From positions 248,001 through 312,000 of the forward strand of contig NC_014375.1 in assembly GCF_000144605.1 (NCBI RefSeq): DNA of 64,000 bases. Direction: 5' to 3'. The notes beneath the pieces are model-generated. The model worked only from the letters and a program-made list of their open reading frames with translations, was not told where the DNA came from and ran no database searches. The position numbers were made by a program, and so were the translations under genes. This document shows, piece after piece, positions 19,131-29,005 of this stretch. This stretch comes from Brevundimonas subvibrioides ATCC 15264. GTDB lineage: Bacteria; Pseudomonadota; Alphaproteobacteria; Caulobacterales; Caulobacteraceae. Positions within the stretch are counted from its first letter, which is position 1. Every line of letters begins with the position of its first letter.

Positions 19131-20944
19131 GCCCGGTCGGGCCCTTCGCCGAACGCGCCGCGCCGCCGACGGTCGGCGAGGGTGCCATTCCCGGCCTGAG
19201 GGGCGCGCCGGTGCGCACGCCGGTCCGGACCAGCGGCGCCCAGACGGGCCCGGCCCTGTGGCCGGCCATCGCCGGACGGGTTCTGACCCGCCAGATGTGG
19301 ATCGAACTGTACGGCCTGCCCGGCTATGCGATGACGCTGGCGGCGGGCAAGGCCGTGGCCTTCGCCGCCACGCCGCGCGATTTCCGCCCCGTGGACCCGG
19401 CCGTCGGCAAGGCCATTCTGGGCGGGCGCTTCCATCTGGCCGGGACGCATATGGAGGCCGAGGCCCCGGCCGATCCCTTCAACCGGCCCAGTCCGTCGAA
19501 GGCCTTCGCCACCGACCTGCACGCCTTCGCCTGGCTGCCGTCGCTGATGCTGCAGGAGGACCGCGGGGCGCGCGAGGCCGTGCGGCTGACCCTGATCTGG
19601 GCCGAGGCCTTCGCCCGCTGGTCGCCGTTCGCCTGGGACCCCCAGATCCTGGCGCGCCGCACCTTCAACCTGGCGTGCGCGGCCCGGCGCATGGGGGCGG
19701 TCGCCTCCGAGGCCGACCGGCTGCGGCTGGCCGACGTCCTGGGGCGTCAAGCGCGTCAGCTGCTGCGGCCGCCCGGCGGGCTGGCGGGCAAGGCCGAACG
19801 CCTGGTCGCCGCGGCCCTGACGGGCTGCGTCCTGGCAGGACCTCCGGGGGCCCGCATCCGGCGCGCGGCGCTGGGGCGGCTGACGGGCGCCCTGCGCGTC
19901 ACCGTGTTCGGGGACGGCAGCCATGCCTCGCGCAGTCCGGAAGCGGGGCTGGAACTGCTGCTGGACCTGCTGAGCCTGAACGACGCCCTGTCGCAGCTGT
20001 CGGAGCCGGTGCCCGAGGCCATGGCCGGCGCCATCCTGCGCCTGACCACGGCGCTGCGGCTGCAGACCCTGCCCGACGGGCGGCTGGCGGGCTTCCAGGG
20101 GGGCGGACCCTCCACGACGGCCCGGGTCGCGGCCGCCCGCGCCCATGACGATCATGCCGAGGCGCCTGGCGGGGTGGCGGGCACGGTCGGGGGGCTGACG
20201 CGGATCCGCTCGCCCCTGCTGACCATCGTCGCCGACGCGGGATCGCCCGGCAAGGGCGCATGGTCGGAGACGGCCTGCGCCCAGCCCCTGGCGCTCGAGA
20301 TCGTCTGCGGCAAGGACCGGCTGATCACGGGCTGCGGCTGGACGCCACGCGCGGCCGACCGGCAGGGCCTGCGGCTGGCCCCCGGACATTCGACCCTGAC
20401 CCTGGGCGAGCAGTCGTTCGCCGAACCGCTGGGCGGGTGGAAGGGCGAGCTTCTGGGCCCGCGCCTGTTCGGACGGCCCTACCGATGCACCACCGAACAG
20501 CGCGACGGCGACGGGGCAGTCTGGCTGGAGGTCGAACACGACGCCTGGGCCGTCCAGTACGGCCTGCTGCATCAGCGCCGCCTGTATCTGGACCAGAGGC
20601 TGGACGAGCTGCGGGCCGAGGAACGGCTGCATCCCTGCCCCGACCACCGCGACGTCGTGCGGGCCATCGCCGCCCCCTATGCGGTGCGGTTCCATCTGGA
20701 GCCGGGGGCGCAGGCGTCGCTGGCGCGCGACCGGCGCTCCATCCTGCTGCGCGGTCATTCGGGCCGTGGCTGGTGGTTCCGGACCGACGGGCCGGACGTG
20801 GCGATCGAGCCGTCCGTGCATGTCGAGGACGGGCTGACGCGGCGCTCGCTGCAGGTCGTGGTGCGCGGATCGGCCCGGACCGACGCGGAAACCCGGATCC
20901 GCTGGAAGCTGTCTCCGGCCGGGGCCGCGGGCGACCCGGTCTGA
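19127..20944 (+). CDS. Heparinase II/III family protein
   Basis: A 605-residue protein of the alphaproteobacterial heparinase II/III-like family, with an alpha-helical N-terminal toroid (to about 300) and a beta-sandwich C-terminal domain. Known members are polysaccharide lyases, but this chromosomal branch beside rpe has no established substrate. There is no obvious signal peptide; the first 45 residues are Pro/Arg-rich and probably unstructured. Coupled to rpe by ATGA overlap. In related genomes purH follows directly; here two extra genes intervene. Confidence 0.78.
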   Translation: MSPVGPFAERAAPPTVGEGAIPGLRGAPVRTPVRTSGAQTGPALWPAIAGRVLTRQMWIELYGLPGYAMTLAAGKAVAFAATPRDFRPVDPAVGKAILGGRFHLAGTHMEAEAPADPFNRPSPSKAFATDLHAFAWLPSLMLQEDRGAREAVRLTLIWAEAFARWSPFAWDPQILARRTFNLACAARRMGAVASEADRLRLADVLGRQARQLLRPPGGLAGKAERLVAAALTGCVLAGPPGARIRRAALGRLTGALRVTVFGDGSHASRSPEAGLELLLDLLSLNDALSQLSEPVPEAMAGAILRLTTALRLQTLPDGRLAGFQGGGPSTTARVAAARAHDDHAEAPGGVAGTVGGLTRIRSPLLTIVADAGSPGKGAWSETACAQPLALEIVCGKDRLITGCGWTPRAADRQGLRLAPGHSTLTLGEQSFAEPLGGWKGELLGPRLFGRPYRCTTEQRDGDGAVWLEVEHDAWAVQYGLLHQRRLYLDQRLDELRAEERLHPCPDHRDVVRAIAAPYAVRFHLEPGAQASLARDRRSILLRGHSGRGWWFRTDGPDVAIEPSVHVEDGLTRRSLQVVVRGSARTDAETRIRWKLSPAGAAGDPV

Positions 20945-20966
20945 TGTCACGGGGACGAGGAACGCC

Positions 20967-21533
20967 ATGAAGCCGATCGTCGCCGCCCTGCTGTTCCTGC
21001 TCGCCGCCTGCAAGCCCGCCCCCGAAGCGGCCCCGGAGGCCTCCGCGCCCGCCCTGGCGTCTCCCGCCGCCGGGTCCGCCGGAACGCCCACGGCGACGCC
21101 CGGCGCCCCGACGCGCTATGTCTGGTTCGGAAATCACGTGCCGCGCGCCGAGATCCTGTCGATCGAGGGCGTCGACACGGCCTCGGCGACCCTGACGGGC
21201 CGGACGACGGCGCAGGACAATTACGACTACTGCATCGGCTATGCCGGGCCCGACGACACCGAGGTCCTCGCCCGCTGCGCCGCCGAGAAGGTCGAACAGC
21301 CGGTCGAGACCATGACCGCCGACTGTCTCGCCCGCACGGTCTCGGACGGCAGTTCCGCCCGCTGGGTCCGCGACGAACCGGGCGAGGGCGGCAAGATCGC
21401 GCCGGTCTGGCAGGACGTGGCCAGCGGCGAGATCCGGGACTATTCCGGAGCGGGCGGAGGCTATGTCCTGACCGCCGCCTTCCGCCTGATGTGCCCCGCC
21501 GCCTCGGTCGACATCCAGCCCGACCCGCGCTGA
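20967..21533 (+). CDS. Hypothetical lipoprotein
   Basis: A 188-residue predicted lipoprotein (LLFLLAACK, lipobox Cys near residue 15) with a Pro/Ala/Thr-rich linker to about residue 48. A compact domain follows with five or more cysteines (YCIGY, ARCAAE, DCLAR, LMCPA) that could form disulfides in the periplasm. No family recognised. A GGGGACGAGGA ribosome site precedes the ATG. Its stop overlaps the start of the MpaB/DUF2236 gene (TGATG), so they are translationally coupled. Confidence 0.7.
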   Translation: MKPIVAALLFLLAACKPAPEAAPEASAPALASPAAGSAGTPTATPGAPTRYVWFGNHVPRAEILSIEGVDTASATLTGRTTAQDNYDYCIGYAGPDDTEVLARCAAEKVEQPVETMTADCLARTVSDGSSARWVRDEPGEGGKIAPVWQDVASGEIRDYSGAGGGYVLTAAFRLMCPAASVDIQPDPR

Positions 21534-22441
21534 TGGCCAGGGGCCCCCTCACCCCGCGGACGCAGCGCGCCATCGCCCCCCCGCTGGCGCTTGTCGCCCA
21601 GCGGGCCATCGCGAAGCAGGTCGTGGCCATGTTCAACGACCCGACCAAGGGCGAGACGCCGATCGTGCGCCGCCCCGACGGGCTGTTCGGGCCCGACTCG
21701 GTCGCCTGGCGGGTCCATGGCGACGTCGTGGGCATGCTCGTCGGCGGGGTGTCGGGCCTGCTGCTGCAGATGCTGCATCCCAAGGTGCTGGCCGGGGTCT
21801 GGGACCACTCCAACTTCCGCGCCGACATGCACGGGCGGCTCCGGCGGACCGCGCGGTTCATCGCCATGACCACCTATGGCGGACCCGAGGATGCCACGCG
21901 GGCCATCGACCGGGTGCGGACCATCCACAGCCATCTGGGCGGGACCCTGCCGTCGGGCGAGGCCTATCGGGTGTCCGATCCCGAGCTGCTGGCCTGGGTC
22001 CATGTGACGGAGTGCTGGAGCTTCCTGAACGGCTGGATCCGCTATGGCGAGCCGGGCATGTCGGCGGCCGATCAGGACCGCTATTTCGCCGAGATGGCGA
22101 CCATGGGGGCCATGCTGGGAGCCGATCCCCTGCCCCGCACCCGGCTGGAGGCGCGCCGCCTGATCGACCGGATGCGGCCGCAGCTGCGGGTCGACGCGCG
22201 CACCCGCGAGGTCGCGCGTCTGGTCCTGAGCCAGCCCCCGTCCAGCCCGGCCACCGCCCCGATCCAGACCATGACGCTGCAGGCGGGGGTCGAGCTGCTG
22301 CCCGTCTGGGCGAGACAGATGCACGGGCTGTCGGCCCCGGTCCTGACCCGGCCTCTGGTGCGGGCCGGGACGATGGGGCTGGCCAGGACGCTGCGCTGGA
22401 CCTTCGCGGGCGTGCGGGCCGCCGATACGCCGCCTTCCTGA
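21533..22441 (+). CDS. Oxygenase MpaB family protein (DUF2236)
   Basis: A 302-residue protein of the DUF2236 family, which includes heme b-containing latex-clearing oxygenases (Lcp) and the fungal MpaB. It has the family's histidine-rich landmarks: WRVHGDVVGMLVGG near residue 57, MLHPKVLAGVWDHS near 78, and WVHVTECWSFLNGW near 155. These could supply heme ligands, which is inference. The physiological substrate of bacterial chromosomal members is unknown. The start at 21533 overlaps the stop of the upstream lipoprotein gene. Confidence 0.83.
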   Translation: MARGPLTPRTQRAIAPPLALVAQRAIAKQVVAMFNDPTKGETPIVRRPDGLFGPDSVAWRVHGDVVGMLVGGVSGLLLQMLHPKVLAGVWDHSNFRADMHGRLRRTARFIAMTTYGGPEDATRAIDRVRTIHSHLGGTLPSGEAYRVSDPELLAWVHVTECWSFLNGWIRYGEPGMSAADQDRYFAEMATMGAMLGADPLPRTRLEARRLIDRMRPQLRVDARTREVARLVLSQPPSSPATAPIQTMTLQAGVELLPVWARQMHGLSAPVLTRPLVRAGTMGLARTLRWTFAGVRAADTPPS

Positions 22442-22527
22442 GCGCATCGGGGTGACGCGGCGCGGCGGCGGATGCTAAGGGCCGCGCGTCCCACGCTCTC
22501 CCCAGCTTGCCCTCCCAGGACCGCCCC

Positions 22528-24132
22528 ATGCCCGCCGCTCCCGACTTTCCGCCCGCACCCGACGCCGTCAAACCCGTCCGCGCCCTGATCTCCCTGTCCG
22601 ACAAGGCCGGGCTGGAGGACGCGGCCCGCGCCATGCACGACGCCGGGGTCGAGCTGGTCTCGACCGGGGGGACGCGCGCGGCCATCGCCGGGTTCGGCCT
22701 GCCGGTGAAGGACGTGGCCGACCTGACGGGCTTTCCCGAGATGATGGACGGGCGGGTCAAGACCCTGCACCCGGTGGTCCATGGGGGCCTGCTGGGCGTG
22801 CGCGACGCCGCCGACCACAAGGCGGCCATGGACGCCCACGGCATCGGTCCGATCGATATCGTCTGGATCGATCTGTACCCGTTCGAATCCACCGTGGCCT
22901 CGGGCGCGGGCTTCGACGCCGTGATCGAGAACATCGACATCGGCGGCCCAGCCATGATCCGCTCGGGCTCCAAGAACCACGGCTATGTCGCCGTGGCCGT
23001 CGACGCCGCCTCGATCGGCGAGATCGTCGACGCCCTGAAGGCCGACGGCACGACGTCGCTGGCCCTGAGGAAGCGGCTTGCCGCCCGCGCCTTCGCCCGC
23101 ACCGCCGCCTATGACGCCGCCGTGTCGGGCTGGTTCGCCGGTCAGCTGGGCGACGCCGCCCCGGCCCGCAAGGCGATCGCCGGATCGCTGGCCCAGACGC
23201 TGCGCTATGGCGAGAACCCGCACCAGACGGGGGCCTTCTACCGCACCGGCGAGGCCCGCCCCGGCGTCGCCTATGCCCAGCAGATCCAGGGCAAGGAGCT
23301 GGGCTACAACAATATCGCCGACGCCGACGCCGCCTATGAGCTGGTGGCCGAGTTCGAGGCCCCGGCCTGCGTCATCGTCAAACACGCCAACCCGTGCGGC
23401 GTCGCCGTCGGCAAGAATCTGTCCGAGGCCTACGCCCGCGCCCTGGAATGCGACGCGGTCTCGGCCTTCGGCGGCGTCATCGCCGTCAACCGGCCGCTGA
23501 ACGGGGCGGATGCCCGGGCCATCACCGAGATCTTCACCGAGGTCGTCATCGCCCCCGGGGCCGACGACGAGGCGAAGGCGGTCTTCGCCGCCAAGAAGAA
23601 CCTGCGCCTGCTGATCACCGACGGCCTGCCCGACCCGCACGGTCCGGGCGAGGTGTTCCGCAGCGTGGCCGGCGGCTTCCTGGTCCAGAGCCGCGATCGC
23701 AGCCTGATCCGGCCCGCCGACCTGAAGATCGTCACCCGCCGCCAGCCGACGCCGCAGGAAATCGAGGACATGCTGTTCGCCTTCACCGTGGCCAAGCACG
23801 TCAAGTCCAACGCCATCGTCTATGCCAAGGACGGCCAGACCGCCGGCATCGGCGCCGGCCAGATGAACCGCCGCGACTCGGCCCGCATCGCCGCCATCCG
23901 CGCCCGCGAGGCCGGAGAAGCCAAGGGCCTGGCCCATTCGCTGGCCCAGGGCTCGGCCTGCGCCTCCGAGGCCTTCTTCCCCTTCGCCGACGGCCTGCTG
24001 GAAGCCGTCGCGGCCGGGGCCACCTCGGTGATCCAGCCCGGCGGCTCGATGCGCGACGAGGAGGTCATCGCCGCCGCCGACGAACGCGGCATCGCCATGG
24101 CCTTCACCGGCGTGCGCGTATTCCGGCACTGA
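22528..24132 (+). CDS. purH: Bifunctional AICAR formyltransferase / IMP cyclohydrolase
   Basis: Carries out the last two steps of IMP synthesis. The 534-residue protein has an N-terminal MGS-like cyclohydrolase domain ([37 protein letters not shown]) to about 200. The transformylase domain follows, with [11 protein letters not shown] near 228, the catalytic KHANPCG near 284 and AFGGVIAVN near 313. A near-C-terminal [10 protein letters not shown] completes it. The ATG at 22528 has an AGGA site 9 nt upstream. A long palindrome starts five bases after the stop and probably ends transcription. Confidence 0.95.
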   Translation: MPAAPDFPPAPDAVKPVRALISLSDKAGLEDAARAMHDAGVELVSTGGTRAAIAGFGLPVKDVADLTGFPEMMDGRVKTLHPVVHGGLLGVRDAADHKAAMDAHGIGPIDIVWIDLYPFESTVASGAGFDAVIENIDIGGPAMIRSGSKNHGYVAVAVDAASIGEIVDALKADGTTSLALRKRLAARAFARTAAYDAAVSGWFAGQLGDAAPARKAIAGSLAQTLRYGENPHQTGAFYRTGEARPGVAYAQQIQGKELGYNNIADADAAYELVAEFEAPACVIVKHANPCGVAVGKNLSEAYARALECDAVSAFGGVIAVNRPLNGADARAITEIFTEVVIAPGADDEAKAVFAAKKNLRLLITDGLPDPHGPGEVFRSVAGGFLVQSRDRSLIRPADLKIVTRRQPTPQEIEDMLFAFTVAKHVKSNAIVYAKDGQTAGIGAGQMNRRDSARIAAIRAREAGEAKGLAHSLAQGSACASEAFFPFADGLLEAVAAGATSVIQPGGSMRDEEVIAAADERGIAMAFTGVRVFRH

Positions 24133-24137
24133 AGAAT

Positions 24138-24285
24138 GTCTCCTCCCTGTTCGCGCAGCGAATGGGGAGGTGGCAGCGAGCCCTTCGCGAGCTGACGGAG
24201 GGGTTCTGCGTGCACTCAGAACCCCTCCGTCTCCTCCGCTTCGCCACGGAGCCACCTCCCCATCGCTCCGCGACAGGGAGGAGAC
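24138..24285. repeat. Long palindromic repeat, family B
   Basis: Nearly full-length inverted repeat of about 148 bp. The outer arms are GTCTCCTCCCTG and CAGGGAGGAGAC; middle blocks are ATGGGGAGGTGGC against GCCACCTCCCCAT, and inner arms GACGGAGGGGTTCTG against CAGAACCCCTCCGTC, with an 8-nt centre. It fills the gap between purH and the next gene and ends two bases before that gene's ATG. Confidence 0.85.
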
Positions 24286-24286
24286 T

Positions 24287-25057
24287 ATGACTGCGCATAT
24301 GGACACGCTTTCAGATCGCTGGGCCCGGCTTGAGCCCTTCACCGCCGTCGTCGGCCCCGACGACGACCGCCCCCGGCCGACGGCGCTGCTGTTCCACGGC
24401 TGCGGCGGGCTGAGGGGGCATCTGCCGATGTATGCGGCGGCGGCGAAGGCGGCCGGGTGGCGGGCGGTGATCGTGGATTCCTACGCGCCGCGCGGCTGGA
24501 GCCGGCAGTTCGCCATGGCCACCGTCTGCACCGGCCTGATGCTACGCGGGCACGAGCGGGCGGGCGACATCTTGGCGACCATCCGGGGCGTGTCGGCGCG
24601 GCCCGACGTCGATGCCTCCAAACTGGTGCTGGCCGGCTGGAGCCACGGCGGCTGGGGCATCATGGAGGCGATGAGCGCGGACCGGTCGTTGCCGTCGCTG
24701 GGCGTGGCCGATCCCGGTGCCGTATCGCTGGACGGGGTCCAGGCGACCTATCTGGCCTACCCCTACGTCGGCGTCGCCGCCCTGAACCGCATGCGGCCGT
24801 GGAAACACTGCCCGAAGACCCTCGCGGTGATCTCTGCCAAGGATCACCTGACGACCGTGCGCAACGCCGAGCGCATCCACGCCATGGTCAGGAACTGCGG
24901 AGCCGAGGTCGAGACCTGGGTCGCGGACGGCACCCACAGCTTCGACGAGCCGATGACCGCCCTGCCGATGCGCTACGATCCCGACCTGACGCAGGAGGCG
25001 ATCCGCCGGTTCGTCGCCCTGCTGGAGGACGCGGCCGTCGCGCCGCCGTTGGCCTGA
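24287..25057 (+). CDS. Dienelactone hydrolase-like alpha/beta hydrolase
   Basis: A 256-residue alpha/beta hydrolase with oxyanion region FHGCGGLRGH near residue 36, nucleophile elbow AGWSHGGWG near 116, and the likely catalytic His in DGTHSFDEP near 216. No signal peptide, so cytoplasmic. Substrate unknown; dienelactone hydrolase-family members cleave lactones and esters. The ATG at 24287 is used because the AGGGAGGAG directly upstream is an excellent ribosome site, although it is part of the family B palindrome. A second ATG four codons in is possible. Convergent with osmC. Confidence 0.8.
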   Translation: MTAHMDTLSDRWARLEPFTAVVGPDDDRPRPTALLFHGCGGLRGHLPMYAAAAKAAGWRAVIVDSYAPRGWSRQFAMATVCTGLMLRGHERAGDILATIRGVSARPDVDASKLVLAGWSHGGWGIMEAMSADRSLPSLGVADPGAVSLDGVQATYLAYPYVGVAALNRMRPWKHCPKTLAVISAKDHLTTVRNAERIHAMVRNCGAEVETWVADGTHSFDEPMTALPMRYDPDLTQEAIRRFVALLEDAAVAPPLA

Positions 25058-25060
25058 GGC

Positions 25061-25519
25061 TCAGACCGGCTCGACCCGCACCTCGGCCCGGACCGAGTTG
25101 GCGATGTAGCAGGCCTCGTGCGCGCGGTGATGCAGGTCGGCCAGGGCCGCCGCGTCGGGTCCTGCGCCGCTGAAGACGACCTCGGGCCGCAGGGTCACGA
25201 CCGTCATCGAGGTCTTTCCGCGATCGTCCCGGCCCAGCACGCCGATCGCCGCATCGCGGTAGCGGTCGACCACGAACCCCGCCTTGGCCGCGAAGGCGAG
25301 GAAGAACAGCATGTGGCAGCTGGAGAGCGCCGCGACGAACGCCTCCTCCGGGTCGACGGCGGCCGGATCCGACATCGGCACGGCGACGCTGGACGGGGCC
25401 GAGGACCCGCGCACCACCGCCCCCCCGTCGAACGTCCAGTCGTGGGCGCGCGAATAGCGGTTGTCGGCGAAGGGCTGATCGCCCCGGCACCAGTCGATGG
25501 TGGCGACGTGTTCGCTCAT
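25061..25519 (-). CDS. OsmC family peroxiredoxin-like protein
   Basis: A 152-residue OsmC/Ohr superfamily protein, predicted to reduce organic hydroperoxides with thiols in the cytoplasm. The first redox cysteine is in AALSSCHMLFFLAF near residue 69 and the second in HEACYIANSV near 137, the expected two-Cys arrangement. DPEEAFVAA precedes the first cysteine, as usual in the family. Its ATG overlaps the stop of the GNAT gene by 4 bp, so the two form an operon. Confidence 0.87.
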   Translation of the reverse strand: MSEHVATIDWCRGDQPFADNRYSRAHDWTFDGGAVVRGSSAPSSVAVPMSDPAAVDPEEAFVAALSSCHMLFFLAFAAKAGFVVDRYRDAAIGVLGRDDRGKTSMTVVTLRPEVVFSGAGPDAAALADLHHRAHEACYIANSVRAEVRVEPV

Positions 25520-26220
25520 GGACGGTCTCCCTCGGCGAGCCGCGTATAGGTCATCGGGGCCCGGATCTCGAATCCCAGCGACCGATAGAAGGCGATCGTG
25601 GCGTCATGCCCGGCGAAGGCATGCAGGAAGACCCCCTCGCCCGACGCGAGGATCTCGCCCGCCACCGCGCGCGACAGGCCCGCCGCATAGCCCCGGCCGC
25701 GCCAGTCGGGATGGGTGCAGACCCCGCTGAGTTCGGTGAAGCCGTCGACCCGCATCCGCCGACCGGCCATGGCGACCAGCCGGCCGTCCTGCCTGACCCC
25801 GATGAAGGGACCCAGCCGCCGCGTCGCCGACCGGAAGGGGCCGGGTTTCGTCAGGGTGGCCAGGGCCAGCATCTCCGGTGCATCGGCCTCGGTCAGGGTC
25901 TCGAAGGCGAGGTCGGGACCGCCCGGCGTCAGGGCGGTGGCCACCATCTGGACCAGGGGGATGCGGTCGACGACCGCGACGCCCGGCACGTCGAGCGCGG
26001 CCATCGCGCTGCCGGCCCGTTCGATCATTCCGGCCCCGGGATGGCGGAGCGCCAGCCCGGCCATGGCCGCGAGGCTTTCCGGCCTGGCGTCGGCGCCCGC
26101 GAGGAAGACGCCGACCTCCGGATCGATGCGCACGGCCCGGTCGTCCGAGTCCGCCGTGGCGAAGGCCGACAGTCGGGTCGTCAGGGCGTTCCAGACGGCG
26201 CGGTCCAGGGGGTGGGTCAT
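25516..26220 (-). CDS. GNAT family N-acetyltransferase (FR47-like)
   Basis: A 234-residue protein whose C-terminal half carries the GNAT acetyl-CoA site: SGVCTHPDWRGRGYAAGLS near residue 170, then a helix and FYRSLGFEIR near 215. The N-terminal 100 residues are a divergent half of the kind seen in FR47-like and two-domain GNATs. The acceptor substrate is unknown. Translationally coupled to osmC downstream (ATGA). Confidence 0.82.
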   Translation of the reverse strand: MTHPLDRAVWNALTTRLSAFATADSDDRAVRIDPEVGVFLAGADARPESLAAMAGLALRHPGAGMIERAGSAMAALDVPGVAVVDRIPLVQMVATALTPGGPDLAFETLTEADAPEMLALATLTKPGPFRSATRRLGPFIGVRQDGRLVAMAGRRMRVDGFTELSGVCTHPDWRGRGYAAGLSRAVAGEILASGEGVFLHAFAGHDATIAFYRSLGFEIRAPMTYTRLAEGDRP

Positions 26221-26283
26221 GGCGAAGCTTTAGCGGGCGGTCGTCTCCGCGCCAGCCCCACGCCGACGTCGGGTCCGAAACCC

Positions 26284-26320
26284 GCTCATTCCCTTGTCAT
26301 CCTCGCGAAGGCGGGGACGC
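26284..26320. repeat. Partial REP-like element
   Basis: Contains TCATTCCCTTGTCATCCTCGCGAAGGCGGGGACGC-type sequence (in pieces: TGTCATCCTC, GCGAAGGCGGGGAC). This is the half-palindrome common in proteobacterial intergenic repeats. Only one arm is present, between the GNAT start and the trpS stop. Confidence 0.4.
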
Positions 26321-26322
26321 GC

Positions 26323-27363
26323 TCAGCGCCAGAAACCGACGATCTTCTTGACCTCGTCGACCACCGGGTCGGCGATGGCGGCAGCGCGCTCGGCCCCGTC
26401 CTTCAGAACGCGGTCGATCTCGGCCGGGTCGTCCATCAGGCGGCGCATCTCGGCCGTGACGGGGGCCAGGGCCGCGACGGCCAGGTCGGCCAGGGCGGGC
26501 TTGAAGGCCCCGAAGCCCTGACCCGCGAACTGGGCGGTGACCGCTTCGCGCGTCGTGTCCGACAGGGCGGCATAGATGGCGATCAGGTTCCGCACCTCGG
26601 GCCGGTCATCCAGGACATCGCCCGGCGCGGGCATCACGCCCATGTCGGTCTTGGACTTCCTGATCTTGGCGGCGATGGTGTCGGCGTCGTCGGTCAGGTT
26701 GATGCGGCTCTGGTCCGAGGGGTCGGACTTGGACATCTTGGCGGCCCCGTCGCGCAGGCTCATGACCCGCGTCGCCGGCCCCTGGATCAGGGGCTCGGGC
26801 AGGGGGAAGAAGCCCGGGGCGTTGAAGTCGGTGTTGAACTTGGCGGCGATGTCGCGGGTCAGTTCCAGATGCTGCTTCTGGTCCTCGCCGACCGGCACCT
26901 CGGTGGCCTTGTACAGCAGGATGTCGGCGGCCTGGAGCACCGGATAGGTATAGAGCCCGACCGAGGAGCGTTCCTTGTGCTTGCCCGACTTCTCCTTGAA
27001 CTGGGTCATCCGGTCCAGCCAGCCGAGGCGGGCGACGCAGTTGAGGATCCAGGCCAGCTCCGAATGGGCCCGAACGGCCGACTGGGGGAAGATGGTCGAG
27101 GTCGCGGGGTCGAGGCCCGAGGCGATGTAGGCGGCGGCGATCTCGCGCGTCTGGGCGGCCAGCAGGGCCGGGTCCTGCCAGACGGTGATGGCGTGCAGGT
27201 CGGCCACGAACAGGAAGCAGGGCGCGCCACTGTCCTGCAGGGCGGTGAACCGCTTCAGGGCCCCCAGATAGTTGCCCAGGTGCAGGGCACCCGAGGCCTG
27301 GATGCCCGAGAGGATACGGCGCGGGCCGGTGTAGGCGGGGGTGGTGGGCGAGGCGTCGGTCAT
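26323..27363 (-). CDS. trpS: Tryptophanyl-tRNA synthetase
   Basis: Class I synthetase charging tRNA-Trp. The 346-residue protein has the HIGH-equivalent ALHLGNYLG near residue 27, [16 protein letters not shown] near 155 for tryptophan/ATP binding, and the KMSKS loop ([11 protein letters not shown]) near 208. The ATG at 27363 shares one base with the murJ stop (TGATG), making it the last gene of the mutS-glnD-murJ-trpS unit. Confidence 0.95.
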   Translation of the reverse strand: MTDASPTTPAYTGPRRILSGIQASGALHLGNYLGALKRFTALQDSGAPCFLFVADLHAITVWQDPALLAAQTREIAAAYIASGLDPATSTIFPQSAVRAHSELAWILNCVARLGWLDRMTQFKEKSGKHKERSSVGLYTYPVLQAADILLYKATEVPVGEDQKQHLELTRDIAAKFNTDFNAPGFFPLPEPLIQGPATRVMSLRDGAAKMSKSDPSDQSRINLTDDADTIAAKIRKSKTDMGVMPAPGDVLDDRPEVRNLIAIYAALSDTTREAVTAQFAGQGFGAFKPALADLAVAALAPVTAEMRRLMDDPAEIDRVLKDGAERAAAIADPVVDEVKKIVGFWR

Positions 27364-28958
27364 CAATCCAGTCCGGTCGGGGCGGAGGCCCCCGGTTCAC
27401 GCTTCAGCGTCGCCTTCAGTTCGGAGACGCTGACGGCGCGGAAAAGCACGATGCAGACGCCATACACAAGAGCGCCCGCGCCGACGACCGCGATCACCGC
27501 GATCTCCTTGGCGAACAGGATCCGGCTGAGGTCGCTGTAGAACAGGCTGGCGGGGATCAGGACGGCGGCCATGACGGCCGAGGCGGCCAGCACGCGCGAG
27601 AACCGTCCGACGAACCGGGCCGAGGGGGCCCAGACGTCCTCGCGGATCAGGGTGCCGCCCAGAAGCGCGACATTGATCCAGGCCGAGACGGAGGTGGCGA
27701 TGGCCAGGCCCAGCACCCCGTCGACGCCGCTGCGGCTGAACCAGAAGAACAGGCCCGACCCCAGGGCGACGGTGACCACGACCGAGATGACGGCGAAGAT
27801 CATCGGCCGGCGCGTGTCCTCGCGTGCGAAGAAGGGCGGGGTCAGGACCTTGGCGAGGACGAAGGCCGGCACGCCCCAGGCGAACTGGCGCAGCACGTCG
27901 GCGGTGCGGGCGGCGTCCAGGCTGGTGAAGGCCCCGCGCGTCACGGTCGCGTCGATGATGAAGAAGGGAATGACGAACAGGGCCACGGCGGCCGGCAGGG
28001 TGAAGGCCATCGACAGGGTGATGCCGTCGTCCAGCGTGCGTCGCCCGCCCTCGTGGTCGCCGCTGACGAAGGCCCTGGTCAGGCGCGGCACCAGGGCCAG
28101 GCCGATGGCGACGCCGACGAGGCCGAGCGGCAGCTGGTACAGGCGGTCGGCGTTGTACAGCACCGAACGCGCGCCCTCGTTCGAGCCGGTCAGCAGCTGG
28201 CTGACGACCGAGTTCAGCTGCAGGGCGCCGCCCGCCAGCACGCCGGGGATGGCCAGTTTCAGCGTGCGCGCGACGCCCGCCGTCAGCCGGGGCCAGGACA
28301 GGTTCAGCCGGATGCCGAGGCGCCGGACGCCCCACCACAGCAGGCCGGCCTGTATGACGCCGGAGACGGTGACGGCGGCGGAGACGGCCAGCAGCGTCGT
28401 CGGCTGGCTCATCGGGATCAGGCTGGGGGCCAGCAGGGGCACGAGGGTGCACAGGTTCAGAAACACCGGCACGCCCGCCGACAGGGCGAACCGGCCCGAG
28501 GTGTTGAGCACGCCGGACAGCAGCGACGCGATGGTCATGCAGGCCAGATAGGGCATGGTCAGCTGGGCGGCGGTGGTGGCCGCGAACATCACCCCGCTGT
28601 CGTCCTTCCAGGCCGACAGCAGGAGCGGCATGATCCAGGGCATGGCGATCTGCAGCAGGATGCAGAAGCCGGCCACGACCGCGAACATGAAGCTGAGGGC
28701 CTCGGACGCCGTGACGGCCGCTGCCTCGTCCCCGTCCCGCGCCCGCACGCCGCCGTAGATGGGCACGAAGGCCTGGGCGAAGGCCCCTTCCGCGAACAGC
28801 CGGCGGAACATGTTGGGCAGCATCAGGGCCGTGGTGAAGGCGTCCATCATCGGCCCCTGGCCGAACCGGGCCGACAGCACCAGGTCGCGCGCGAAGCCCA
28901 GGATGCGGCTGCCGAGCGTCAGCGTCGCCTGAACGAGCGTGTTGCGGGCCAGACTCAT
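27363..28958 (-). CDS. murJ: Lipid II flippase MurJ
   Basis: Inner-membrane MOP-superfamily flippase that moves lipid II to the periplasmic face for peptidoglycan assembly. The 531-residue protein has about 14 hydrophobic segments. The N-terminal signature includes [17 protein letters not shown] and the stretch [19 protein letters not shown]. An interior ARGAF-like segment ([13 protein letters not shown]) also fits. It lies 47 bp downstream of glnD and is coupled to trpS. Confidence 0.95.
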   Translation of the reverse strand: MSLARNTLVQATLTLGSRILGFARDLVLSARFGQGPMMDAFTTALMLPNMFRRLFAEGAFAQAFVPIYGGVRARDGDEAAAVTASEALSFMFAVVAGFCILLQIAMPWIMPLLLSAWKDDSGVMFAATTAAQLTMPYLACMTIASLLSGVLNTSGRFALSAGVPVFLNLCTLVPLLAPSLIPMSQPTTLLAVSAAVTVSGVIQAGLLWWGVRRLGIRLNLSWPRLTAGVARTLKLAIPGVLAGGALQLNSVVSQLLTGSNEGARSVLYNADRLYQLPLGLVGVAIGLALVPRLTRAFVSGDHEGGRRTLDDGITLSMAFTLPAAVALFVIPFFIIDATVTRGAFTSLDAARTADVLRQFAWGVPAFVLAKVLTPPFFAREDTRRPMIFAVISVVVTVALGSGLFFWFSRSGVDGVLGLAIATSVSAWINVALLGGTLIREDVWAPSARFVGRFSRVLAASAVMAAVLIPASLFYSDLSRILFAKEIAVIAVVGAGALVYGVCIVLFRAVSVSELKATLKREPGASAPTGLD

Positions 28959-29005
28959 GGACGGAGGCTCATTCGGCAGACAGGCTCGCGGGGAGACATC
29001 CGCGC

